From Pseudomonadota bacterium (GTDB lineage Bacteria; Myxococcota_A; Polyangia; Polyangiales; Polyangiaceae): a DNA stretch of 64,000 bases. The stretch covers positions 74,140 to 138,139 of the forward strand of contig JAFAER010000090.1 in NCBI GenBank assembly GCA_023423895.1, given 5' to 3'. A model generated the notes under the pieces. That model saw only the letters and a list, made by a program, of their open reading frames with translations, was not told the DNA's origin and did not search any database. Numbering within the stretch: the first letter of the stretch is position 1; every line of letters begins with the position of its first letter. The position numbers and the translations under genes were made by a program. Shown here in pieces: positions 16,104 to 24,279 of this stretch.

Positions 16104-17452
16104 CGACCCCCACCGTGACGATGCTGTTCGCCGAAGGAACCCCGGACGAGCCCGGGGCGGCGCTCGCAGCCTACCGCCGCGCGACGGCTGCACTCGACGG
16201 CACGACGCCGCTCGTGTGGCACGTCGATCCCGGCAACCTCGGCCTTCTGTCGCGCGCGGTTCGCGAGCTGCCGCGAGGCCGTCTGGACGTCGTGCTCCGC
16301 GCGGAGGATGTCGCGGACGACAGGACCGAGGTCGCTCACGAGACGATCCTCGTCCCCACGTTGCGCCGTCTTCGTGAGCAAGCGTCCGAAGGCCTCGACC
16401 TCGAGCTCCGGATGACGAACGGACGACCGTACGTCTTGCCGCCACCGGCGCTCGACATCTCGACGAACGACCTCTGCGGGCTCGAGTGCAACATGTGCGG
16501 GAACCGCGCGACGCGACGGGATCCGGAGACGATGCTCCCGGAGCAGGTCCGAGCGCTCATCGCGTCCGCGGCGGACTGGGGCATCCGGCGCGTCGCGCTG
16601 ACGGGCGCCGGCGAGCCGTTCCGCGATCCCAACATGCTCGAACACCTCCGGTACGCGAACGAGCTCGGGCACCTCGTCACGATCACGACGAACGGATTTC
16701 CGATCTCGGACAAGATCGCGGCGGAGCTGGCAGAGCGCGTCGTGTCGATCTCGGTCTCGATCCACGGTGCCACGGACGAGACCCACGAAGCGATCGTGGG
16801 CGTCCCGAAGGCAGGCGATAACGCCTGGCGCGCCATCCGGCGCCTCGTGCAGGCGCGCGACGCGCGACCGGGCTCGAAGCTGAGCGTGAACGTCTCGACG
16901 GTCATCCAGCGTCGGAACCTGACGGAGATCCCGGCGCTCGTTCGGCGCGCGCGCGACTACGGCGTCGACGGCATCAACATCCAGCCGGTGAACCTCCAGC
17001 ACGGCTCCTTCCGGGGCGACGACATCGTTCGGCGCGATGACCTCGTGCTCATGTCCCGGCTCTGGCCCGCACGCGAGCAGTCCGCTGCGATCGACGCCGT
17101 CTTCGACGAGCTCGAGACGCTGAAGCGCGAGCTCGGAAAGACGATGCACGCTTCCCTGGAGCGCCTGGCGCTCATCCGGCGGTACTTCCGCGACTCGTCG
17201 CGTGAGGCGCTCGGCGTCGCCTGCCGGGTCGGGGAGGCCTTCCTCGCCGTGGACCATCGCGGTCGGATCAAGCCGTGTTACCGACTCCCGTGGTCGCATG
17301 GCGACGCACGACTCGTGAATGTCCGCGCCCTCTGGAACAGCAAGGCCTACGCGCGGACGCGCGCCCAGGTCGACGCGTGCCCGCTCACGTGCCTCAACAA
17401 CTGCTTCTTCCGCGACAAGCGTGTTCCGGACAGAGAGGAGAAGGTCTCGTGA
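16100..17452 (+). CDS. radical SAM/SPASM domain protein
   Basis: 450 residues from GTG, overlapping the previous stop as GTGA. Residues 1-110 are a distinct N-terminal domain. The radical SAM cluster cysteines are 126, 130 and 133 (CGLECNMC), followed by the GAGEPF motif and TTNGF strand. The C-terminal part has ACRVGEAFLAVD, KPCYRLPW and CPLTCLNNC, cysteines suited to auxiliary iron-sulfur clusters in a SPASM/twitch domain. It probably modifies a peptide, sugar or lipid-linked substrate made with the neighbouring glycosyltransferases. Substrate unknown. Confidence 0.92.
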   Translation: MTTPTVTMLFAEGTPDEPGAALAAYRRATAALDGTTPLVWHVDPGNLGLLSRAVRELPRGRLDVVLRAEDVADDRTEVAHETILVPTLRRLREQASEGLDLELRMTNGRPYVLPPPALDISTNDLCGLECNMCGNRATRRDPETMLPEQVRALIASAADWGIRRVALTGAGEPFRDPNMLEHLRYANELGHLVTITTNGFPISDKIAAELAERVVSISVSIHGATDETHEAIVGVPKAGDNAWRAIRRLVQARDARPGSKLSVNVSTVIQRRNLTEIPALVRRARDYGVDGINIQPVNLQHGSFRGDDIVRRDDLVLMSRLWPAREQSAAIDAVFDELETLKRELGKTMHASLERLALIRRYFRDSSREALGVACRVGEAFLAVDHRGRIKPCYRLPWSHGDARLVNVRALWNSKAYARTRAQVDACPLTCLNNCFFRDKRVPDREEKVS

Positions 17453-17970
17453 CGCCGACGACGCATCCCGCTCTCGGCGTCATCGACGTCATCGCCCTCA
17501 ACGTCCGCCCGCTCGAGGCCGTGGTCTCCGTTTCGATCGCCGACCCGGTCCTGGCGAAGGCCACGGCGGCGGCCGTTTCGGCGGCGCTGCGCAGCGAGCT
17601 CGATGCCCTCCGCCCGCGAGCGCTTCGCGTGGTGCACGTGCGCACGCGAAAGCGCCTTGCACGCCTCGGCGTGGAGGCGCTCTCCGGCGCGGTCGTCGTC
17701 GTCCGGATTACCGAGCAAAGCGCGCGCTACCTCGTCGAGATCGTCGAAGGAGCGCGTGCGGCCGGTGCGCTCGGCGTCCAGCTCGTGTGGGACGGGCTCG
17801 CGCCGGCCCGCGAGCGCGTCGAGATATACGTGTTCGCCGTCCTCGAGCAGGCGCGCGCGACGCCGAGCGGGCCGCCGGTCGTGCTCGCCGAAGCCGCGCG
17901 GCCGTCGATGGCGCTCCAGATCCTGATGCAGCAACGGAGCGCGACACGCGAGAAGGAGGGAACGCGGTGA
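17449..17970 (+). CDS. hypothetical alpha/beta protein of the radical SAM operon
   Basis: 173 residues starting at a GTG that overlaps the preceding stop and is preceded by AGAGGAGAAGG, a strong ribosome-binding site. The composition is Ala, Val, Arg and Leu with alternating strands (VIDVIALNV, AVVVVRI, GVQLVWDGL, RVEIYVFAV) and helices. It has no cysteine and no signal peptide. The pattern might be a small Rossmann-like or ACT-like fold, but I cannot place it. It is restricted here to the operon and may be a carrier, acceptor or structural partner of the radical SAM enzymes. Confidence 0.75.
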   Translation: MTPTTHPALGVIDVIALNVRPLEAVVSVSIADPVLAKATAAAVSAALRSELDALRPRALRVVHVRTRKRLARLGVEALSGAVVVVRITEQSARYLVEIVEGARAAGALGVQLVWDGLAPARERVEIYVFAVLEQARATPSGPPVVLAEAARPSMALQILMQQRSATREKEGTR

Positions 17971-19328
17971 TGAACTGCAAACGTGCCGCCGAGCTGCTCC
18001 GAGGGCTCGAGAAGAACGAGCTCTTCGTCGAGTCCGAAGAGATCGACGAGCTCCTCGCGTTCGGCCTCGCGGTCGAGGCGGATCCGGACGACCTGGCACT
18101 CGGTCACTGGCTCGACGGCGTCCTCCGTGCGCATGCTCACACGAGCGTCGGCGATCCGAGCGCGCGCGAGACCCTCGCTCGGTCCCTCGCCGAGGCCGAG
18201 GAGCGCCTCAAGAGCGACTGGTTCCGCATCAAGGCGAGCAGGGTCGAGATTCAGCAGAAGGAGGACGAGCGCATCGCGATGCGGCGGGCGCTCGCGATTC
18301 TCGGCGACGGCATCGCGATGAAGGCCGTCATGAAGATCGCCGAGGACTCGCGGCAGCTCGCGCCGGGCGTAGAGTACGTGGCCTGTGAGCGCCTCGGCTC
18401 GGAGCGATATGCCCTGACGCACAAGGGGTTTCGGGTCAACGCGCAGCTCCTGCCGAGGCTGAGTAGGTTCGCCGACGTGCCTCTCGGATCGTTCCTCCGC
18501 ACGTTCGACAAGAGCGAGGGCAAGATGCTCGTGTTCGCGAAGGAAGTCGCGACGATCTCCGGCAACATCGGCTACGTGCGAAAGAACCGCGAGCAGATCG
18601 TCATCGGCCTCGCCAAGGTGGGCACCCCGGCGGCGCAAGCCGTGCGCGCCTACAGCACGGCGCTCCAGGTCACGAACGCGCCGGATACGGCGGTCGTCTG
18701 CGCCCGGAACGCCGCGACGTTCGGAAGCACGCAAGAGGCGGCGCGAAAGCTTGCCGAAGCGCAGGCTGCGCTCCGACGCGTCGGCTATCCGCCGACGCCG
18801 ATCGTGCTCGGCGCAGCCAAGTCACTGCTCGGCTTCGCTCTCGAGCCAGGCGTGCTTCGCTTCGTCGAGATCCACCGGAGGCTCCAGCAGGCGTTCGGAC
18901 GCTCCGAGGAGGTCTTCATCAAGTTCACCTCGCGCCTCATGCCCGCGGCCGGTATGCCGGCCGAGATCGTCGGACGTGTCGTCGCTGCTGCGTCGAGCCT
19001 CGTGTACCAGGCGCCCGCCCGCGAACGGGCGCACCCGCGTGACGTCCGCCCGGCCGCGGTCGCGCTCGCGTCGATGGTGAAGACCCAGGACCAGATCCCG
19101 GAGATCGTGAAGCGCTTCCGCGAGATCGAGGCGGCGCTGGTGCGCGCAGGCGTCAGCGTGATGCACAACGTCGAGAACGACGCGCTCGAATGCATCGCGT
19201 GTCCTGGGACGCCGGAGGAGGTCGTCGCGACGGTGTCCGCGCTGCTCGCGCAGATCGCGTCGGGGCGGCAGCCGCAGCGAGGTGACGTCGCGATCGCCGT
19301 CGCGTTCGCGAAGCGCTTCGCGTTCTGA
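17970..19328 (+). CDS. hypothetical largely helical protein, last gene of the operon
   Basis: 452 residues from an ATG overlapping the previous stop (TGATG) with AAGGAGGG nine bases upstream; a GTG at 17967 is an alternative. Residues 1-140 are acidic and helical with a possible coiled coil (AEAEERLKSDWFRIKASRVE). Residues 150-280 contain beta-like and helical segments, and the rest is helical. Only three cysteines, of which CIAC near 411 is a close pair. No signal peptide and no family recognised. The close coupling implies a partner role in the same process. Confidence 0.75.
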   Translation: MNCKRAAELLRGLEKNELFVESEEIDELLAFGLAVEADPDDLALGHWLDGVLRAHAHTSVGDPSARETLARSLAEAEERLKSDWFRIKASRVEIQQKEDERIAMRRALAILGDGIAMKAVMKIAEDSRQLAPGVEYVACERLGSERYALTHKGFRVNAQLLPRLSRFADVPLGSFLRTFDKSEGKMLVFAKEVATISGNIGYVRKNREQIVIGLAKVGTPAAQAVRAYSTALQVTNAPDTAVVCARNAATFGSTQEAARKLAEAQAALRRVGYPPTPIVLGAAKSLLGFALEPGVLRFVEIHRRLQQAFGRSEEVFIKFTSRLMPAAGMPAEIVGRVVAAASSLVYQAPARERAHPRDVRPAAVALASMVKTQDQIPEIVKRFREIEAALVRAGVSVMHNVENDALECIACPGTPEEVVATVSALLAQIASGRQPQRGDVAIAVAFAKRFAF

Positions 19329-19331
19329 GGT

Positions 19332-19347
19332 CCGAGCTCGAGCTCGG
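19332..19347. terminator. 16-base perfect palindrome between convergent genes
   Basis: CCGAGCTC followed directly by GAGCTCGG, four bases after the last stop of the radical SAM operon and 20 bases before the end of the convergent lipoprotein gene. It could act as a bidirectional terminator hairpin once a few central bases form the loop. No T-run is present. Confidence 0.35.
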
Positions 19348-19366
19348 CGCGCGCCTGGCAGCCGGC

Positions 19367-19831
19367 TCAGTGCTGGGTGATGTTGCCCTTGGCGTCGATG
19401 ACCCAGAGGCCTTCCTTGTCGATCTCGTCGTCCGCGAACGTGTCGTTCTTGTTCGTGTTGGTCTTGTGGAGATCGTACTGCCCGACGAGGAGCGAGCTGC
19501 GCTTGCGCTTGTATTGCTCCTCCCAGGTGCGGGGCTTCTTGCCGTCCGTGTCGACGAGGATGGTCGCGCCGTTGTCCATGACGTTGATCATCGGCACCGT
19601 GACGCCGTTCACCACGACGCGCTCGTATTTGCCATCGGGCGGGGGAGAGCCGGCCGGCGCGGCGGGCGCCTGCTGAGCCGCGGTGGGAGGAGCGGTCTCC
19701 GTCGCCGGCGGCGGTGCCTCCCTCGGCGCGGTCGACGCGGAGGCCTGAGGTTCGGCGTCGGCGTTCTTCTTCGAGTTCGTGCAGGCGACGGAAATCAAGG
19801 CGGCCAGCGCGACGACGGCAGGTCGAGTCAT
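19367..19831 (-). CDS. hypothetical lipoprotein
   Basis: 154 residues. The signal sequence ends at LISVAC, a lipobox. Residues 20-65 are a Pro/Ala/Thr-rich spacer typical of surface lipoproteins, and residues 68-154 are a small folded domain with a strand-rich start (YERVVVNGVTVPMINV) and a Lys/Asp-rich end. No family recognised. A TAGCAT box lies six bases upstream of the ATG on the minus strand, so the transcript may be leaderless. Confidence 0.75.
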   Translation of the reverse strand: MTRPAVVALAALISVACTNSKKNADAEPQASASTAPREAPPPATETAPPTAAQQAPAAPAGSPPPDGKYERVVVNGVTVPMINVMDNGATILVDTDGKKPRTWEEQYKRKRSSLLVGQYDLHKTNTNKNDTFADDEIDKEGLWVIDAKGNITQH

Positions 19832-19930
19832 GCCCGGATGCTATCCGGTTCTGCCGAGGTCCGCGGCGGCTTCCGAGGCGCCCCGATGCGGCCCTTCCCG
19901 CGAGCCAGGTTTGAAGTAGGCTGCGCGCCG

Positions 19931-21334
19931 ATGGGCATGGGTTTCGTCCCGCACAAGAAGAGCCTCAACGCGCTCGATCGGGTCTTCCTCGCCGCGGAGA
20001 GCCGCGACGTGATGATGCACGTCGGTGCGCTCCTCGAGTTCGGCGCGACCGAAGGGTCGGCGTCGGACCTCTCGCGCGAGCTACGCGAGGAGCTCAAACG
20101 GGAGATGAACGTCGAGGACCCGTGGAACCTGCGGCTCACCCATCCCGACCTGCTCAAGAGCCCGGTGCAGGCGTGGGTTCCGGACGAGCACTTCGAGCTC
20201 GACTACCACGTCCGGCGTTCCGCGCTCGCGTCACCCGGTGACGAACGCGAGCTCGGCATCCTCGTGTCCCGGCTGCACGGCGCTCCGCTCGATTTTCATC
20301 GGTCTCCGTGGGAAGCCCACTTCATCGAGGGCCTGGAGAGAGACCGGCTCGCGATCTACTTCAAGGTCCACCACGCATTCCTCGACGGCTACACGGGGAT
20401 GCGCATCCTGTCGCGCAGCCTCTCGTCCGACCCGAGCGACCTGAAGACGCCGCTGTTCTTCACGAAGGCGCCGCTGGCGCGCCCCGAGCGCGAGAAGGAT
20501 GACAGAGAAGAGCTCGTTCCGACGCTCGACAGTCTGCTCCGCGTCGCGCGCGATCAGGTGAGCGTTGCCAAGGACGTCGGACGCGCGATCATGGACTCCG
20601 TCCGTGCGCGTCGCGAGGAGGATCACGATCTCGCGCTGCCGCTGCAGGCGCCGCGATCGATCTTGAACCAGCGGGTGACACGGAGCCGCCGCTTCGCGAC
20701 CCAGCAGATCGCCGTCGACCGTGTGAAGCAGATCGCGGCGAAGTCCGGCGGGACGCTGAACGACGTCATCCTCGCCATCTGCGGTGCAGCGCTCCGGCGC
20801 TTCCTCCAGGAGCAGGGCGCCCTGCCGGATCGGCCGCTCGTCGCCATGGTGCCGGTGAACGTCCGGCCGAAGGATGATCCCGGAGGGGGCAACGCCGTCG
20901 GCGCGATCCTGGCGACGCTCGCGACCGACATCGACGAGCCGCGAAAGGCGCTCGACGCGATCATTGCTTCGACGAAGCGCGCCAAGGCGCAGCTCCAGGG
21001 GATGTCGAAGAACGCGATCATCCAGTACAGCGCGCTCGTCCTGGCGCCGATGGTCCTCTCGTTCATCCCGGGCGCCGCCGGGCGGATCCCGCCGGCGTTC
21101 AACGTCGTCATCTCGAACGTCCCCGGGCCGGAGAGCCCGCTGTACTTCCGCGGCTGGCGTCTCGAGGAGATGTATCCGCTGTCGATCCCGTTCCATGGCT
21201 ACGGCCTCAACATCACGGTCCAGAGCTACGCCGGAGCGCTGAACTTCGGCTTCACCGGCTGTCGAGACACGATCCCGCACCTCCAGCGCCTCGCGGTGTA
21301 CAGCGGTGAGGCGGTCGCCTCGCTCGAGAAGTGA
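19931..21334 (+). CDS. wax ester synthase/diacylglycerol acyltransferase (WS/DGAT)
   Basis: 467 residues from the ATG at 19931, chosen because the family begins just before LDRVFL. The catalytic HHxxxDG motif is HHAFLDG at 147-153, and the family motifs VPVNVRP and the ending FNVVISNVPGP are present. These enzymes join acyl-CoA to a fatty alcohol or diacylglycerol to make storage lipid, usually at the inner face of the membrane. Length is normal. A TAGGCT box eight bases before the ATG suggests a leaderless start. The next gene follows after six bases, so the two are probably cotranscribed. Confidence 0.93.
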   Translation: MGMGFVPHKKSLNALDRVFLAAESRDVMMHVGALLEFGATEGSASDLSRELREELKREMNVEDPWNLRLTHPDLLKSPVQAWVPDEHFELDYHVRRSALASPGDERELGILVSRLHGAPLDFHRSPWEAHFIEGLERDRLAIYFKVHHAFLDGYTGMRILSRSLSSDPSDLKTPLFFTKAPLARPEREKDDREELVPTLDSLLRVARDQVSVAKDVGRAIMDSVRARREEDHDLALPLQAPRSILNQRVTRSRRFATQQIAVDRVKQIAAKSGGTLNDVILAICGAALRRFLQEQGALPDRPLVAMVPVNVRPKDDPGGGNAVGAILATLATDIDEPRKALDAIIASTKRAKAQLQGMSKNAIIQYSALVLAPMVLSFIPGAAGRIPPAFNVVISNVPGPESPLYFRGWRLEEMYPLSIPFHGYGLNITVQSYAGALNFGFTGCRDTIPHLQRLAVYSGEAVASLEK

Positions 21335-21340
21335 GCCGCC

Positions 21341-22729
21341 ATGGAGCTGACGCCAGAGGCGGCCGAGCGCATCACCGAGGGCGACGGCGGGGGAGCTCGG
21401 ACCGAGCGCGACCCGAACGACGATCGACCGAGCCGGAAACGTTCGAGCCTCTACGTCCAGGTCCTGGTTGCGATCGCGCTCGGCGTCCTCCTCGGGTGGC
21501 TCCGTCCCGAGTGGGGCGTCGCGATGAAGCCGCTCGGCGACGGCTTCGTGAAGCTCATCAAGATGCTGATCGGGCCGATCGTCTTCTCGACGGTCGCCGT
21601 CGGCATCGCCGGTATGAAGGACCTCAAGAGCGTCGGCCGGGTCGGCGGCAAGGCGCTCGTCTACTTCGAGGTCATGACGACGGTCGCGCTGCTCATCGGG
21701 CTCGCGATCGCGCACCTGGCGAGGCCCGGCGCGGGGATTCATGCGTCCGCCGCCACGATGGACAGCTCCGTCCTCGACAAGACGCTCTCCGCGCCGCGTC
21801 CACACGGGTTCGTCGAGCACCTCCTCGCGCTCATCCCGAACAGCTTCGTCGGCGCGTTCGTCGAAGGAGACGTGCTCCAGATCCTCCTCCTCGGGGTACT
21901 CCTCGGGATCGCGCTCGCGGGGCTCGGCGAGCGCGCCGCGGGGATCTCGCGTCTGCTCGAGCAGCTCGCGACCGCAATCTTCGGAATCGTGGGCATCGTG
22001 ATGCGGCTTGCACCGCTCGGCGCGTTCGGGGCCATGGCGTACACGGTCGGCAAGTACGGCGTCGGTACGCTCGGCAGCCTCGCGAAGCTGATGGCCGCCT
22101 TCTACGCGACCGCGCTCCTGTTCGTGTTCGTCGTGCTCGGCTCGGTGATGCGCGCGCTCGGGCTGTCGATCGTCAAGCTCCTCAAGTACCTGCGTGAGGA
22201 GCTCGTGATCGTGCTCGGGACGTCGTCGTCGGAGTCAGCGCTTCCGCGCTTGATGGCGAAGCTCGAAGCGCTCGGATGTTCGCCGCCGGTCGTCAGGCTC
22301 GTCGTTCCGACGGGCTATTCGTTCAACCTCGACGGGACCGCGATCTACCTCACGCTCGCTGCGCTCTTCGTTGCTCAGGCGCTCGACGTTCCGCTGAGCC
22401 CAGGCGACGAGCTGCGATTGTTGCTCGTGCTCCTCCTCACGTCGAAGGGAGCGGCAGGCGTCACGGGCAGCGGGTTCGTGACGCTCGCGGCGACGCTCTC
22501 GGTGACGGGCAGTGTGCCGGTCGTCGGGATCACGCTGCTGCTCGGGGTCGACCGGTTCATGTCGGAGGCGCGCGCGCTCACGAACTTCGTCGGGAACGCT
22601 GTCGCGACGGTCGTCGTCTCTCGATGGGAGAAGCAGCTCGACATCGACGTCGCGAAGGCCGTCCTCGACGGGAGGGAGCTCCCACGCGCGGCGACGCCCT
22701 CCTCGCCGTCCTCGCCCTCGCGCGCCTGA
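21341..22729 (+). CDS. dicarboxylate/amino acid:cation symporter (DAACS family)
   Basis: 462 residues with eight or more hydrophobic segments. It shows the family's serine-rich re-entrant motif (SSSESALPRLMAKLE), FNLDGTAIYLTLA, and the second re-entrant region TSKGAAGVTGSGFVTLAAT. This is the GltP/DctA group, which imports C4-dicarboxylates, glutamate or aspartate with protons or sodium. The exact substrate cannot be decided here. The N-terminal 25 residues are charged and the C-terminus is Pro/Ser-rich. It follows the WS/DGAT gene by six bases. Confidence 0.95.
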   Translation: MELTPEAAERITEGDGGGARTERDPNDDRPSRKRSSLYVQVLVAIALGVLLGWLRPEWGVAMKPLGDGFVKLIKMLIGPIVFSTVAVGIAGMKDLKSVGRVGGKALVYFEVMTTVALLIGLAIAHLARPGAGIHASAATMDSSVLDKTLSAPRPHGFVEHLLALIPNSFVGAFVEGDVLQILLLGVLLGIALAGLGERAAGISRLLEQLATAIFGIVGIVMRLAPLGAFGAMAYTVGKYGVGTLGSLAKLMAAFYATALLFVFVVLGSVMRALGLSIVKLLKYLREELVIVLGTSSSESALPRLMAKLEALGCSPPVVRLVVPTGYSFNLDGTAIYLTLAALFVAQALDVPLSPGDELRLLLVLLLTSKGAAGVTGSGFVTLAATLSVTGSVPVVGITLLLGVDRFMSEARALTNFVGNAVATVVVSRWEKQLDIDVAKAVLDGRELPRAATPSSPSSPSRA

Positions 22730-22911
22730 CCGCTGCGGAGAGACCGAAACGATTCCCGGACGTTCGGATCCCCGCTGCGCCGTTCGGTCACGGACGCTCG
22801 GAAGTGCGCACATTTGCGCAGGAAACGGGATGAAGCGGGCCTAGAGTAAAAGCTCCAATCGGGACGTCATTGAGATGCACGCGCGTGCGAGCGTCCGCTA
22901 TTCCGTTCGCG

Positions 22912-24171
22912 ATGAAGCGAGCGGCAGTGGGCGCAATCCTGGCGGCGTGGATCATCGCGTGCGGGTCGACCGGGCGCGGCGGGTTCGACAACGACCCCGG
23001 CGCCGGCGGCGGCGCGAGCTCGTCCTCCGGCGGCGCAGACGACTTCGGGTCGGCGGACGCGAGCACCGACGGCGCGGTCCCGCCGCGGATCGGGACGCTG
23101 ACCGGCAAGGTCGTGATGCCGGAAGGCACCATCCCGCTCTCCGATGCGCTCGTGTACCTCACGACGACGCCGCCGGCCCCGATCCCGCCAAACGCGTATT
23201 GCGACAAGTGCGTCGGCCTCGACTCGTACGCGTTCACGTACTCGAAGCCGGACGGGACGTTCGAGCTCGCGGCCTACGAGGCCGGCAAACAGTTCCTCGT
23301 CGTCCAGAAGGGACAGTTCCGACGTGTCCGGACGATCGACGTCGTGCCGGGGACGCAGGCGGTGGACGCGGAGCTGACGCGGCTTCCCGGAAAGACCGAC
23401 GCGGCGCTCGGCGACACGACGCCTCGCATGTTGATCATGCCCGGGCAGTGGGACCACGTGGAGAAGTCGCTGAAGAAGATCGGCGTCCAGGACTTCGAGA
23501 AGTTCGAGCCGGGGTTCGACATCAACGCCTACCGGGCGAAGCTCGAGGCGCTGCCCAGCTATCACATCGTGTTCCTGCCGTGCTCCGGCGGCGTGAACGA
23601 GCCGGGCATGGGCACCGCGTGCAGCGTGACGGTCGACCCCGCGCTGAAGAAGGCGGCCAAGGGCTTCGTGGAGCTCGGCGGCAAGCTCTACGTCTCCGAC
23701 TGGAGCTACGAATACGTCCGCCAAGGCTGGCCGGGCGCCATCTCGTGGGTCGGTGAGACGAGCCAGGTCGGCTCCGCATGCCAGGGCGGCGGCGGTGACT
23801 ACCCGGCAGAGTTCGATGACGCTTCGCTCCGTGACTGGATGCTCGCGATCGGTGAAGGCAACGCGTCGCTCAAGGCGGCATGGACCGCGATCGACAAGGT
23901 CGCGCCCATCTCGTCCATCGACGAGAACGGAAACCCGTTCACGCAGACGCCGAAGGTGTGGGCATCGGTGAAGCAACCCGGCGGTAGCCGGCCGGCGACC
24001 GTGTCGTTCCAGGACCGCTGCGGGCGTGTGCTCTACAGCACGTATCACGCGGAGGGCAGCGACTCCGTCTTCGGGCAGGGCGACTTCCTCGCGCAGGAGA
24101 AGGCGCTCATGCACATCCTGCTCGAGGTTGGCGTGTGTGTCGGGCCGAAGCCCGTTCCGCCCGTGAAGTAA
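22912..24171 (+). CDS. lipoprotein with carboxypeptidase-regulatory-like domain
   Basis: 419 residues from the ATG at 22912, which gives a signal ending in WIIACGS, a lipobox. A Gly/Ser/Asp-rich spacer follows (20-60). Residues 62-150 resemble a carboxypeptidase-regulatory-like or Ig-type beta domain (GTLTGKVVMPEGTIPLSDA, RTIDVVPG). The remainder is a larger domain with several cysteines and a GTAC-like segment. A TAGAGT box at 22842-22847 lies about 65 bases upstream. Probably surface-exposed; binding partner unknown. Confidence 0.8.
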   Translation: MKRAAVGAILAAWIIACGSTGRGGFDNDPGAGGGASSSSGGADDFGSADASTDGAVPPRIGTLTGKVVMPEGTIPLSDALVYLTTTPPAPIPPNAYCDKCVGLDSYAFTYSKPDGTFELAAYEAGKQFLVVQKGQFRRVRTIDVVPGTQAVDAELTRLPGKTDAALGDTTPRMLIMPGQWDHVEKSLKKIGVQDFEKFEPGFDINAYRAKLEALPSYHIVFLPCSGGVNEPGMGTACSVTVDPALKKAAKGFVELGGKLYVSDWSYEYVRQGWPGAISWVGETSQVGSACQGGGGDYPAEFDDASLRDWMLAIGEGNASLKAAWTAIDKVAPISSIDENGNPFTQTPKVWASVKQPGGSRPATVSFQDRCGRVLYSTYHAEGSDSVFGQGDFLAQEKALMHILLEVGVCVGPKPVPPVK

Positions 24172-24279
24172 CAGCGCCACGCGCGACACCTTCCGCCGTC
24201 ACGGTAAGGCGAGACCGCCGCGAGAAGCGGCGCCCGAGATTGAACGCCCGCCCGCGATCGGCCGTTCTAGAGTGGGCCA

